A stretch of DNA of 64,000 nucleotides, from positions 1,054,001 through 1,118,000 of the forward strand of contig NZ_OY764190.1 of the NCBI RefSeq assembly GCF_963668215.1, written 5' to 3'. The stretch comes from an uncultured Desulfosarcina sp. (lineage in GTDB: Bacteria; Desulfobacterota; Desulfobacteria; Desulfobacterales; Desulfosarcinaceae). Below are positions 27,020 through 37,841 of the stretch, one piece after another. Position numbers and translations under genes: made by a program. The notes under the pieces were generated by a model. It was not told the origin of the DNA and ran no database searches. It saw only the letters and a program-made list of their open reading frames with translations. The first letter of the stretch is position 1, and every line of letters starts with the position of its first letter.

Positions 27020-27365
27020 ATGGCTCCTCTGGTGGAAGGTGTGTTTTTTGCCGCTGCATTTGATAAGCATTAACGATTATGCCACTATTTCCCAACGCGC
27101 TTAATTGAATAGATTATAAACAAAATCGGGCAAGGTCAACGGCAAGGTAAAATCGGCTGGAATGGATATTGAGAATTGCCGAGCGGGTTTCCCTTTAGCC
27201 GCATCTTCAGCATTAACCGTCACGGTGAACGTAGGGGCGACCGGCCGGTCGCCCTTACCGCGTCGGGAGCCTTGAACCTGCGGAAAGCTCGACAATCGCC
27301 TGCTTTAGGTGTTATTGTGCGTTCTTTGATTCAATGTGATGAAATCTGAAAAAGGACTTTTTTGA
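27020..27365. other. Divergent intergenic region
   Basis: This region lies between the minus-strand lipoprotein gene and the plus-strand DUF3786 gene and probably holds both promoters. A GC-rich ACCGGCCGGTCGCCC block sits near 27240. A minus-strand frame of 64 codons (27101-27295) has no support. Confidence 0.4.
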
Positions 27366-28169
27366 ATGTCATATATCAATAATCCCATGGAAGTCTACAA
27401 ACTGTTGAACGGCTCCAACTGTGGAGAATGCCATGAAAAAACCTGCCTGGCATTTGCAGTGGCCGTGTTCAAGGGGAAAAAGCCGATCCATGCCTGTCCT
27501 TATCTGGATAAAGAAGTGGTTGACCGCTATGGGGGGGCAATCGAGAAACCCAATACCATCGATGAGAATAAGGCAGAAGCCATCGAACAGCTAAAACAAA
27601 AAATATCTTCGATCGATCTTTCCGAGGCCGCGAAACGTTTGGGAGCCCGGTTTTCTGACAATCAACTGACCCTGAAAATTTTTGGCAAGAATTTCGCTGT
27701 CGACACCCGGGGCAACCTATCATCTGAAGTCCATATCAATGCCTATATGGCCGTACCGGTATTGAACCATATCCTGAACGGATCGGGAAAAACGCCGAAC
27801 GGGAATTGGATTACATTTCGGGAGTTGAATGGCGGGCCTTCCCGATATGCCCATTTTCAGCAGTGTTGCGAGAAACCTTTAAAACAGGTCGCCGATACCT
27901 ATACGGATCTTTTTAAAGATATGCTGGAAATTTTCGATGGAAAGGAAATCGTCAGTCATATCGATTCGGATGTTTCAATTGTTTTGCATCCCTTGCCTCT
28001 TTTCCCCATCATGGTTTGCTACTGGAAGCCGGAAGACGGACTTGAGTCCGATCTTTACGTCTATTTCGATTCCGCCTCCGATGATAATCTTGACATCGAA
28101 TCCATCTATACACTCAGCGAAGGTTTGGCTTTGATGTTTAAGAAGATCGCCTTGCGGCACGGAGCTTAA
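27366..28169 (+). CDS. 4Fe-4S-domain protein with DUF3786
   Basis: The 267-residue protein starts with a putative iron-sulfur motif (SNCGECHEKTCLAFAVAV then ACPYLD), a CxxCx4C...C pattern like the N-terminal 4Fe-4S domain of corrinoid iron-sulfur and related anaerobic proteins. Residues about 90-260 match DUF3786, a family typical of anaerobes, with FRELNGGPSRYAHF and YWKPEDGLESDLYVYFD. It probably binds a cluster and may work with corrinoid or one-carbon enzymes, but no activity is established. A strong hairpin follows the stop codon. Confidence 0.85.
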   Translation: MSYINNPMEVYKLLNGSNCGECHEKTCLAFAVAVFKGKKPIHACPYLDKEVVDRYGGAIEKPNTIDENKAEAIEQLKQKISSIDLSEAAKRLGARFSDNQLTLKIFGKNFAVDTRGNLSSEVHINAYMAVPVLNHILNGSGKTPNGNWITFRELNGGPSRYAHFQQCCEKPLKQVADTYTDLFKDMLEIFDGKEIVSHIDSDVSIVLHPLPLFPIMVCYWKPEDGLESDLYVYFDSASDDNLDIESIYTLSEGLALMFKKIALRHGA

Positions 28170-28199
28170 CCCCATCGTTGCTGCAACGTTGGGGTTAAC
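28167..28199 (+). terminator. Strong hairpin at the end of the DUF3786 gene
   Basis: TTAACCCCATCGTTG pairs with CAACGTTGGGGTTAA around a 3-base loop. It overlaps the stop codon. No long T-tract follows, so it could be a bidirectional or processed 3' end. Confidence 0.6.
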
Positions 28200-28349
28200 C
28201 ATTCAACCGGATGCAGACGGACGGTTTCGGCAAGTTCGGGATAGTATTTCTTGACCGTCATTCAATACTGCTCTTTACACCCTCGAAATCCTGTTTTACC
28301 ATACTGAATCAGGCTTATTTTCTAATTTACGTTAAAAAAGGAGGGCGCC

Positions 28350-28556
28350 ATGGGCGGACAAATATTTTATCGCGAACGGCAGAAGGTCAAGGACGGATCC
28401 AAAACCCCGCGCTATAGGGTTGCCGCTGTGTCCGGCGTGGATCTCAAAGTTTACGCCGGCCATCTTCGTCTCGGGGAAATCGAACAGATGGCTAATTCCG
28501 TCGGTGCAAAACTGGTCGAACTGAAAGGCGGCGGCGGCAAAGGCAAACATAAATAG
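28350..28556 (+). CDS. Small conserved-looking protein upstream of the Mo-storage-like gene
   Basis: A 68-residue basic protein with a very strong ribosome site (AAGGAGG). It has the motif FYRERQKVKDGSKTPRYRV and a C-terminal Gly/Lys-rich tail. No family is recognised. It lies 28 bp before the AAK-fold gene, so the two are probably cotranscribed; a nucleic-acid- or anion-binding accessory role is only a guess from charge. Confidence 0.72.
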   Translation: MGGQIFYRERQKVKDGSKTPRYRVAAVSGVDLKVYAGHLRLGEIEQMANSVGAKLVELKGGGGKGKHK

Positions 28557-28584
28557 TGCCCACCCAGAAATAGAAGGAGATGCA

Positions 28585-29415
28585 ATGCCCCTGGTAAGAG
28601 ACAAAGACGGTAAACGGTTGCACGTCAAAAGCCGCCTCATGGGCGAAAGCCTGGTGAGCCGCGAATTTATCGACAGCCTGGATGTTGCACCCCAGCAGCG
28701 CCTTTATCCGGATGTGGCCGTGGTGAAGATCGGCGGCCAGTCCATCTGTGACCGGGGCGTCAAAGCCCTGCCTGGTATTGTTAAAGAAATCGTCGAAGTC
28801 CGCAAGCAGCAAAAGCTGGTGATCACCACCGGCGGCGGCACCCGCAGCCGTCATATCTACACCATCGGCCTGGAAATGGGCATGCCCACTGGAATCATCG
28901 CCAAATTCGGCAGCATGATCTCCGAACAGAACGCGCTCATGGTCGCTACCCTGCTCTCCCCCTGGGGCGGTATCCAAATGTCCCATTCGGACATCGTCAA
29001 GCTGCCCACCTACTTCGCCGAAGGCATCATTCCGGTGATGCACGGCATGCCGCCCTACGACTATTTTGCCATCAAACCCAAGACCGGGCGCATTCCCATC
29101 CACCGCACCGATGTGGGACTTGTGGTTTTGGCCGACCTGCTCGGTTCAAAGACCATCCTGTTCATTAAAGATGAAGACGGCCTATATACTGCCGATCCAA
29201 AAAAACAGCCCGACGCCGAATTCATTCCCGAAATCGGGGCCAGGGATCTGATGGAGCGGAACCTGGACGATCTGGTCATCGAGCGGCCCTGCCTCGAAAT
29301 CATCCAGAACAGCGAGGTCATCGAGCGGGTACAGGTCATCAACGGCATGGTGCCGGGCAACATAACCCGTGCAATGAACGGAGAGCACGTAGGCACCTTC
29401 ATCTATCGCCAGTAA
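28585..29415 (+). CDS. Molybdenum storage protein-like (MosA/MosB family, UMP-kinase fold)
   Basis: The 276-residue protein belongs to the amino acid kinase superfamily and resembles the Azotobacter molybdenum storage protein subunits more than UMP kinase. Visible features are VVKIGGQSICDRG, TTGGGTRSRHIYTIGLEMG, FIKDEDGLYTADPKK and a C-terminal VQVINGMVPGNITRAMNGEH then VGT. The known protein is an alpha3-beta3 cage storing polyoxomolybdate or tungstate with ATP; here only one subunit gene is present, so a homohexamer or a different cargo is likely. RBS GAAGGAG precedes the ATG. A hairpin follows the stop. Confidence 0.82.
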   Translation: MPLVRDKDGKRLHVKSRLMGESLVSREFIDSLDVAPQQRLYPDVAVVKIGGQSICDRGVKALPGIVKEIVEVRKQQKLVITTGGGTRSRHIYTIGLEMGMPTGIIAKFGSMISEQNALMVATLLSPWGGIQMSHSDIVKLPTYFAEGIIPVMHGMPPYDYFAIKPKTGRIPIHRTDVGLVVLADLLGSKTILFIKDEDGLYTADPKKQPDAEFIPEIGARDLMERNLDDLVIERPCLEIIQNSEVIERVQVINGMVPGNITRAMNGEHVGTFIYRQ

Positions 29416-29417
29416 AC

Positions 29418-29460
29418 TTGACGGGCTCGTAAAACCTTGCGTTTCCAACGAGCTCGTCAA
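29418..29460 (+). terminator. Hairpin after the Mo-storage-like gene
   Basis: TTGACGGGCTCGT and ACGAGCTCGTCAA form a 13-bp stem with one G-T pair, starting 2 bp after the stop codon. The U-tract is weak, so termination efficiency is uncertain. Confidence 0.55.
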
Positions 29461-29592
29461 TCTAATTCCGATTTGCATTTTTTCCGGCTGTACTTATAGT
29501 ATTAACCTACCAGCGAGAATGCGCTTCGCGATTGTGATCCCTTTTCACACGAAACGGAAGGTCGGTAATTCATTTCGACGATAGGTTAGACC

Positions 29593-30495
29593 ATGAGCAA
29601 AAGAAAACCAGCTCCCGGAGAAAATGCCATGCCGTTGTGCTACTCCAGCGAAGAGGCCCGCACGGTTCTGGATTCTCTTTCGGCCCACATCGCCATTGTG
29701 GACGAAAACGGCGTAATCCTGGATACCAACCGTGCCTGGCGGGCTTTTGCAGTGAAAAGCGGCATGCCTGAAGATTACGATTCCATCGGTGAAAACTACC
29801 TGGACGTCTGCGAAGCCACCCGCGGAGAGGAAGGCGAACATACCCGGACGGTGGCGGCCGGCATACGGGACGTGATCGCCGCACGGGTGGACGAGTTTCT
29901 CCACGACTATCCCTGCCATAGTCCGGACGGCCCCCACTGGTACTACCTGCGCGCCATCCGCATGTCCGGCGACGGTCCGGTCCGGGTGGTGGTCAGCCAT
30001 GAGGAGATCACCGCCCTAAAGCAGACCGAAGAGGCGCTGCGGGAGAGCGAGGTCCAACTCAAGCAGCAGAAGGTAGAACTGGAAGAGGCGAACATCGCCT
30101 TGAAAGTTTTGCTGAAGCAGCGCGAGGGGGACAAAACCGAAATCGAGCAGAAGGTCATCGCCAACGTCAAGGAGATGGTGATGCCCTATGTGGAAAAGCT
30201 CAAGCGGGTCAGTCTGAAGCCCAAGGACCAGCGCGTGGTGGAAATCATCGATTCCCACTTGCAGGACATCATCTCGCCGATGATTCAGAAGCTGACCAAC
30301 GCCAACATCATCCTGACCCCCCAGGAAATCCAGGTGGCCTCCCTGGTAAAAGACGGCAAGGCCAGCAAGGAGATCGCCGACATTCTCAATGTCGCCGAAA
30401 CCACCGTTCATTTCCACCGCAAAAATCTGCGCAAGAAATTCGGGTTGAGCAACAGCCAGACCAACTTGCGGGGCTATCTGATTTCCATCTCTTAG
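29593..30495 (+). CDS. PAS-domain LuxR-type transcriptional regulator
   Basis: A 300-residue cytoplasmic regulator. Residues about 18-145 form a PAS-like sensor (HIAIVDENGVILDTNRAWRA), about 145-185 a coiled coil (Glu/Lys/Leu-rich), and about 235-295 a LuxR/GerE helix-turn-helix (LTPQEIQVASLVKDGKASKE, then IADILNVAETTVHFHRKNLR). There is no receiver domain, so it is probably a one-component sensor. It stands alone between the Mo-storage-like gene and an insertion sequence; the target is unknown. Confidence 0.87.
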   Translation: MSKRKPAPGENAMPLCYSSEEARTVLDSLSAHIAIVDENGVILDTNRAWRAFAVKSGMPEDYDSIGENYLDVCEATRGEEGEHTRTVAAGIRDVIAARVDEFLHDYPCHSPDGPHWYYLRAIRMSGDGPVRVVVSHEEITALKQTEEALRESEVQLKQQKVELEEANIALKVLLKQREGDKTEIEQKVIANVKEMVMPYVEKLKRVSLKPKDQRVVEIIDSHLQDIISPMIQKLTNANIILTPQEIQVASLVKDGKASKEIADILNVAETTVHFHRKNLRKKFGLSNSQTNLRGYLISIS

Positions 30496-30579
30496 CTGCC
30501 AAAGTCCAAGACATCGTTAACCCGAGTCTAACGGTAAAAAGGGTCACGACATCGTTAACCCGAAAGCTAAAAATAATGA

Positions 30580-31251
30580 CTATACCCGAAGCCTGTAGTC
30601 AAAGGATGCCACCAACTCGTCACCGAGATATAACTGCAATGTATGTATCTCGGTGACAATGACCGCTTTGACGTATGAGTAGACAAGGTCCTTTGGCACT
30701 TTGAACGTTTCACCAAAAATGTTGAGGACGCAGTCGCTTCGTATAAATCGGACCAGAATGATGTTACCATCAGGAATATCCTCGATGGTTGGGATTTTCG
30801 TATTCGGGCCGAGCGTTTTTATCGGAAACGGGCATTGCTTTATTACCTCGGAAGGTGTTTTGCCTTTCAGGCAACTGTATCGGTGATACCGGTTGTGGAA
30901 ACGTTGGAAATTCTTGCTCTGCCGTTTCAGATGGACATAGCTGTGAAACCATTGCCGCCGGAAAAACTTTTTGTTGTAGGTGTCGTTGAAGCTCTCGACC
31001 ACAGCATTTCGCCACGGCTCCGACACAGGAATAAACACGGGCTGGACCCCGAAATGCAAGCATAGCCGAATGACCAGGCCTGGTGACCGAGGGTAACGAT
31101 TGCTGCCACGGAAACTCAGTTCGTTATCAAGTTGCAGGAAATCCGGCAGCCCTATCGCTTTCCAACCACGAAGCAGGCTTTGGGCGACTGGCCGATCCGC
31201 TTTAGTTCGCTGTGATTCGATATAAACCCGGTGGCTGAAAATATCGATCAC
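30580..31251 (-). CDS. IS481-like transposase, C-terminal integrase core
   Basis: The 223 residues cover the rve integrase core, with an Asp in FLQLDNELSFRG and a Glu in PWRNAVVESFNDTYN. The frame is open upstream beyond the ATG at 31251 to the A8 run at 31380-31387, and that part (NNIHQADLVGPRYIKGDGK) supplies the first catalytic Asp. Translation alone from 31251 would lack it, so the product is probably made only as a slippage fusion with the HTH part. Confidence 0.8.
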   Translation of the reverse strand: MIDIFSHRVYIESQRTKADRPVAQSLLRGWKAIGLPDFLQLDNELSFRGSNRYPRSPGLVIRLCLHFGVQPVFIPVSEPWRNAVVESFNDTYNKKFFRRQWFHSYVHLKRQSKNFQRFHNRYHRYSCLKGKTPSEVIKQCPFPIKTLGPNTKIPTIEDIPDGNIILVRFIRSDCVLNIFGETFKVPKDLVYSYVKAVIVTEIHTLQLYLGDELVASFDYRLRV

Positions 31252-31354
31252 ATTGAACGAGTAAAACTTGCCATCCCCTTTGATGTACCGAGGTCCGACA
31301 AGGTCGGCCTGATGGATGTTATTGATGTCGAGCGCTTCTCTAAAATACGGATAT

Positions 31355-31741
31355 TCAACACCCTTGGGGATGTAACGAGTTTTTTTTAACCAAGCCTTCG
31401 GCTCTCAAGACCCGTTTTATAGTGCTGTCCGAAGGCAGCTGATATCCAGCTTTTTTGAGTTCCCATTTGATGGCTGATGGGCCGAATTGGGCGAACCGCT
31501 GGGCATCGAGGTGGCGGCGCGTTTCAATAATGCGTTTTCTGTCCTCCGGTCGTAACGCTCTGGGAGAGTGCTTCGGTACCCTGGATTTATTCTTGAACCA
31601 GTTGGGATCTCCGCTTTGATATCGTTTCAGCCATTTGAAAAACCATGGTTTTGAGCGGTCCAAGCTTTCGTATATTTGTTTTGGTTTTTCTCCTTGAATG
31701 AATCGATTGATAGCTGTTTTACGGATTTCTTGTTCCATCAT
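31355..31741 (-). CDS. IS481-like transposase, N-terminal HTH part
   Basis: A 128-residue protein with helix-turn-helix segments (RKTAINRFIQGEKPKQIYES, LKRYQSGDPNWFKNKSR, PSDSTIKRVLRAEGLVKKN). It ends shortly after AAA AAA AAC, an eight-A run at 31380-31387 (T on the plus strand). The integrase core continues from there in another frame, so slippage or a frameshift is needed for the full transposase. Confidence 0.8.
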   Translation of the reverse strand: MMEQEIRKTAINRFIQGEKPKQIYESLDRSKPWFFKWLKRYQSGDPNWFKNKSRVPKHSPRALRPEDRKRIIETRRHLDAQRFAQFGPSAIKWELKKAGYQLPSDSTIKRVLRAEGLVKKNSLHPQGC

Positions 31742-32062
31742 GACACCTCCGATAATAGATTTTCTTCGGAGATTATCAAAGATCGAAAATAACTTAAATC
31801 GGGTTAACGATGTCGTGACCCTTTGGACCCTTAAGAGTTAACGATGTTTTGGCCCTTTTGGGTTAAGGATGTCTTGACCCTTGTCACTTAGCAAATAAAG
31901 AGGTCCGCCTCGATCCAACCCGGAAACATCCGTTCCCAGCAATACGCCTCCCTTATTGGTAGGATTGACCTATCAATGTGCTGTTGACCGTTTCACATGG
32001 TTTTCCTTCAGCAACATGCTTACCGTACCCTAACGAATTGAAGAAGAACGGGAGGCAAAATC

Positions 32063-33247
32063 ATGGAACGCATCGAACACGACAGTATCGTGGATATTTT
32101 TTTCCATTTGAAATGGGAGAGCGAGCACGCCAATCACCTGGAGGGATATTCCGCCAGAAACGTGAATTTGTGGCGGGACTGGCTTCCCGACCGGGTGAAC
32201 CGGACGCTGCTGGGCAAGCCGGTCTGGGAACAGGTCCAGGTTAGCTTCGAGCCCGGCGTGCTTTTCGGCAGCAGTCAGGACCCCTTTAAAATCGACCGCA
32301 AACGCTTCAGCATGGACCCGCGGGCCGGCCGGTTTTATCCCCAGGGGCGCCTTAGCGGCCTGGCCGGTGTATTTCCCCAGAACATCAAACCCTTTCGTTG
32401 CGTGGGCATCGACAACGGCCACATGGAGATCGACCTGGGACACCCGCTGGCCCGCTACCCGTTGAACCTCTCCATGACGGTCGGGCAGGTTGCGGACAAA
32501 ACCGCCGAACGCGGCGGCAGCAGCACCGACTGGGTGGGCCTGCTCACCGACGGTCCCGGCATGCAGGCGCGCTGGCAGGACGTACCCACTGATTTTTTCA
32601 GCGACGCGCCTTTTGTCCGGCAGGACGAACAGGCCGACGACCGCTTCTACGCCCAGCCCCGGCTGGTGCACCATCTGGACGAAACCGCACGGGACATGGT
32701 GGCCAACCTGTACAAACGGTTCGTGAAAAACGATATGCAGGTGCTGGATCTGATGAGCAGTTGGGCCTCCCATCTTCCCGAAGATGTGAAACCGGCCGGC
32801 GTGAGCGGCCTGGGACTCAACCAAATCGAACTGGAGCAGAATTCCCGGTTGACCGACATTCGGGTTCACGACCTCAACGCCAACCCGGTGCTGCCCTATG
32901 AGGATGCCTCTTTCGATGTGGCCGTCTGCAGCCTGTCGGTAGAATATCTGACCCAGCCCCTGGTGGTTTTCACCGATGTGGCCAGGGTACTCAAGCCCGG
33001 CGGGACCTTTGTAGTCAGCTTCTCCAACCGGTGGTTTCCACCTAAAGCCATCCACATCTGGGAGGGGATTCATGAGTTCGAAAGGGTGGGGCTGGTCATG
33101 GAGTACTTTCTGCGCAGCGGCCGATTCGACAACCTGGGAACCTATTCCATGCGGGGGTTGCCCCGCCCGCGCAACGACAAATACGCCGGCGAACTGGTTT
33201 TCTCCGACCCGGTCTACGCGGTCTGGGGATCGCGGGCCGGGGGATAA
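32063..33247 (+). CDS. SAM-dependent methyltransferase-like protein with N-terminal FKBP-like region
   Basis: The 394-residue protein has a strong GGGAGG ribosome site. The first ~200 residues include two segments with FKBP-like character (VWEQVQVSFEPGVLFGSSQD and RYPLNLSMTVGQVADK). Residues about 220-380 are a class I methyltransferase: motif I is an atypical VLDLMSSWASHLP, followed by SFDVAVCSLSVEYLTQP and VARVLKPGGTFVVSFSNRW. The unusual motif I, where Gly is normally seen, is worth noting. Substrate unknown. It precedes a PNPOx-like gene by 57 bp. Confidence 0.8.
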   Translation: MERIEHDSIVDIFFHLKWESEHANHLEGYSARNVNLWRDWLPDRVNRTLLGKPVWEQVQVSFEPGVLFGSSQDPFKIDRKRFSMDPRAGRFYPQGRLSGLAGVFPQNIKPFRCVGIDNGHMEIDLGHPLARYPLNLSMTVGQVADKTAERGGSSTDWVGLLTDGPGMQARWQDVPTDFFSDAPFVRQDEQADDRFYAQPRLVHHLDETARDMVANLYKRFVKNDMQVLDLMSSWASHLPEDVKPAGVSGLGLNQIELEQNSRLTDIRVHDLNANPVLPYEDASFDVAVCSLSVEYLTQPLVVFTDVARVLKPGGTFVVSFSNRWFPPKAIHIWEGIHEFERVGLVMEYFLRSGRFDNLGTYSMRGLPRPRNDKYAGELVFSDPVYAVWGSRAGG

Positions 33248-33303
33248 AGAGGATATTTACATTCACCTGAAAAATGAAAACGGATACAAACAAGGAGATG
33301 CCA

Positions 33304-33690
33304 ATGAATCTGAAAGACTATTTCGAAGCCAACAAGGGAATAGGCGTGCTGTCCACCGCCGACGAACAGGGCAGGGTCAATGCGGCCGTCTACGCACGCC
33401 CCCACGTACTCGATGACGGCAGTCTGGCCTTTATCATGCGGGACCGGCTTACGCACCACAACCTTACGTCCAATCCCAAGGCCGCCTATCTGTTCCGGGA
33501 AGAGGGGAACGGTTACAACGGCCTTCGTCTGCACCTGACCAAAACCCGGGAAGAGAGCGGCACCTCGCTGGTCGCAGAGCTTTGCCGACGCTGCAAAATC
33601 GCCGACAAACCCGACGCGATCCGATACCTGGTGGCCTTTAAGGTGGATAAGGAACTGCCCCTGATCGGTCCGGGCGAGTCGCCGGATTAA
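33304..33690 (+). CDS. Pyridoxamine 5'-phosphate oxidase-like FMN-binding protein
   Basis: A 128-residue split-barrel protein (DYFEANKGIGVLSTADEQGR, VNAAVYARPHV, AYLFREEG) of the PNPOx-like family that binds flavin or F420. ATG 33304 has AAGGAG upstream and is preferred to the in-frame ATG at 33274. A clear rho-independent terminator follows. The family is broad, so the substrate cannot be named. Confidence 0.85.
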   Translation: MNLKDYFEANKGIGVLSTADEQGRVNAAVYARPHVLDDGSLAFIMRDRLTHHNLTSNPKAAYLFREEGNGYNGLRLHLTKTREESGTSLVAELCRRCKIADKPDAIRYLVAFKVDKELPLIGPGESPD

Positions 33691-33719
33691 CGATCACGTA
33701 ACAGGTTGCATGGGCGTAG

Positions 33720-33745
33720 TGGCGGGGTTTATCCCCGCCTTTTTT
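33720..33745 (+). terminator. Rho-independent terminator
   Basis: GGCGGGG and CCCCGCC form a 7-bp GC stem with a TTTAT loop, followed directly by six T. It lies 30 bp after the PNPOx-like stop codon. Confidence 0.85.
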
Positions 33746-34050
33746 AATCGGGTGCGGGTTAACCGCACCCCCACGCTTACGCCTACTGACCAGATACGGT
33801 TGCCATGCCGATACGATCCCGTTTTGCAGTTCCACGAAAAGCGTGGTATATAAAAAGAATTGATTGTTCCGAAAAACAATACCCCTTTCAACAGCTGAAA
33901 CGGTGGTGCGAGCTTCCAATGAGCATCGCACCACTTTTTTTCTTTGTTGCAGATAGTTCTCTTTTTTTCATAATGTTGATAACCAAAACAGTGTAATGCG
34001 TTGTTGGCCCTTAACATGCCGCCACCGCAGTGACCGCCTACAGGAAAATC
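33746..34050 (+). other. Intergenic region
   Basis: It contains a second GGGTGCGGTTAACCGCACCC-like palindrome near 33750-33770 and otherwise no recognisable gene. Minus-strand open frames here lack motifs and ribosome sites. Confidence 0.4.
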
Positions 34051-35001
34051 ATGCAGCCAACGATCAAAATCGGGGTAAGCTCCTGCCTGTTGGGGGAAAA
34101 GGTCCGCTTCGACGGCGGCCACAGGCATGACCGCTATATCACCGGGACCCTGGGCAAATTTTTTGCCTTCGTGCCCGTCTGTCCGGAAACCGAATGCGGC
34201 CTGGGGATTCCCAGGGAAGCCATGCGCCTGCTGGGTCCTGCGGACAGCCCGCGCCTGGTCACCAACAAGACCGGCATCGATCATACCGAACGCATGCAGA
34301 CCTGGGCAGCAAAAAAGCTGGATGTGCTGGACCGGGAGAATCTGTGCGGCTTCATCTTTAAAAAAGACTCCCCTTCCAGCGGTCTGCACCGCGTTCGGGT
34401 CTATTCAGACAAAGGTCCGCCGGCAAGAACCGGAAAGGGAATTTTTGCCGCCGCCTTCACCCGGCGCTTCCCCCGCATCCCCGTGGAAGAGGAAGGACGG
34501 CTGCATGATCCCGGCTTAAGGGAAAACTTTATCGAACAAGTATTCGCCCTGAAACGCTGGCGCGAAGCCCTGGAACAGAAACAAAGCGTGGGGAACCTGG
34601 TGGCGTTTCACACCCGGGAAAAGCTGCTGCTCATGGCCCACAGCCAGAAACATTATCGGCAGATGGGGCGCCTGGTGGGCACGGGGAAAACCATGGCGGC
34701 GGCCCGCCTTTACGACGATTACGAAACGCTGTTGATGGAAGCCCTGCACCTGAAAGCCACCGTCGCCAAGCACACCAATGTGCTCATGCACATTTTGGGC
34801 TATTTCAAGAAACAACTGTCCGGCGACGAAAAACAGGAAGTATTGGGCGTGATCGACAATTACCGCAGCGGCCATCTGCCGCTGATCGTTCCCGTGACCC
34901 TGCTGAACCATTTCGTGCGAAAATACCGTCAGCCCTATCTTGCCGACCAGACGTACCTGCAGCCGCACCCGCTGGAGTTGGCCCTGCGCAATCACGGTTG
35001 A
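34051..35001 (+). CDS. DUF523 and DUF1722 domain protein (YbgA-like)
   Basis: The 316-residue protein has an N-terminal DUF523 domain (IGVSSCLLGEKVRFDGGH, PVCPETECGLGIPREAM, FIFKKDSPSSGL), with conserved Cys that may bind a metal, and a C-terminal DUF1722 domain at about 185-300 (FHTREKLLLMAHSQKHYRQM). ATG 34051 is preceded by AGGA; an in-frame ATG at 34030 has none. The pair is found in many bacteria and linked only loosely to photolyase neighbourhoods; the function is not known. It is followed by katG after about 210 bp. Confidence 0.88.
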   Translation: MQPTIKIGVSSCLLGEKVRFDGGHRHDRYITGTLGKFFAFVPVCPETECGLGIPREAMRLLGPADSPRLVTNKTGIDHTERMQTWAAKKLDVLDRENLCGFIFKKDSPSSGLHRVRVYSDKGPPARTGKGIFAAAFTRRFPRIPVEEEGRLHDPGLRENFIEQVFALKRWREALEQKQSVGNLVAFHTREKLLLMAHSQKHYRQMGRLVGTGKTMAAARLYDDYETLLMEALHLKATVAKHTNVLMHILGYFKKQLSGDEKQEVLGVIDNYRSGHLPLIVPVTLLNHFVRKYRQPYLADQTYLQPHPLELALRNHG

Positions 35002-35084
35002 GGCCAGCACACCGCGGTTTGATTATAAAATCGTGTCATGCGCTTCCGGCATGGGCAATCCAGTTTATGGAGTCATTTTTTTTG

Positions 35085-37421
<2,337 letters not shown>

Positions 37422-37481
37422 CAGGATGACGCGGCCGATATGCAGGCATCGCTGGAAAAAATGAAATCATGAATTATGGTA

Positions 37482-37513
37482 TGGGGAAAGGGGCCGCCCG
37501 GTCCCTTTCCCCA
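37482..37513 (+). promoter_or_regulatory. Leader hairpin, copy 1, upstream of small Cys-pair protein
   Basis: TGGGGAAAGGG pairs perfectly with CCCTTTCCCCA around a 10-base loop GCCGCCCGGT. It ends 22 bp before the small-protein ATG. A second copy at 40711-40742 keeps the pairing despite base changes. It may also end the katG transcript. Confidence 0.65.
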
Positions 37514-37535
37514 CAATCTTTACAGGAGGGTTCCC

Positions 37536-37742
37536 ATGGCAGAGAAAAAATTCAAACAGGTCTGCGGATGCAAACACTGCGGCAATGAAGCCGAAATGGA
37601 GATTACCTGCAGGCTGGAAGAAGATAAAGCGGCCGACGCCAATCTCGAGCCTCACGTCGTGCCCGAAGAAAAGGGCAAAACACGCGGCCATGCCGTGTGC
37701 AGCCACTGCGGTGGAGAGGCGGATATCTGGTTGGATGTATAA
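37536..37742 (+). CDS. Small Cys-rich zinc-ribbon-like protein
   Basis: A 68-residue protein with two paired motifs, CGCKHCGN near the start and CSHCGG near the end, which together look like a four-Cys metal site. An AGGAGG ribosome site precedes the ATG. It follows katG by 114 bp with a conserved leader hairpin between. A truncated near-identical copy occurs at 40764. No named family is recognised; zinc binding is inferred from the Cys spacing. Confidence 0.8.
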   Translation: MAEKKFKQVCGCKHCGNEAEMEITCRLEEDKAADANLEPHVVPEEKGKTRGHAVCSHCGGEADIWLDV

Positions 37743-37841
37743 CCGACACTTGGCCCGTTTCTTCTCAAGCGCCTGTTCCCGGACATCACTCGGCCGGTAA
37801 CGGGCGAAGAATCGTTGCGTTAAGTTCGACATTCCATTGGA

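Larger units (their letters stand above)
30501..31883 (-). mobile_element. IS481-like insertion sequence with multiple terminal repeats
   Basis: The ends carry five copies of a ~23-bp motif built around GTTAACGATGTC: two on the left (30501-30524, 30538-30563) and three on the right (31800-31823, 31837-31859, 31859-31882) in inverted orientation. The inner pair, 30540-30562 and 31800-31822, is a perfect 23-bp inverted repeat. Tandem terminal motifs usually serve as transposase binding sites. The coding part is in two frames joined at an A8 run. Confidence 0.8.

Noticed and set aside
27101..27295. 64-codon minus-strand frame
   Set aside because: No ribosome site or family, and a GC-rich palindrome lies inside; treated as intergenic.
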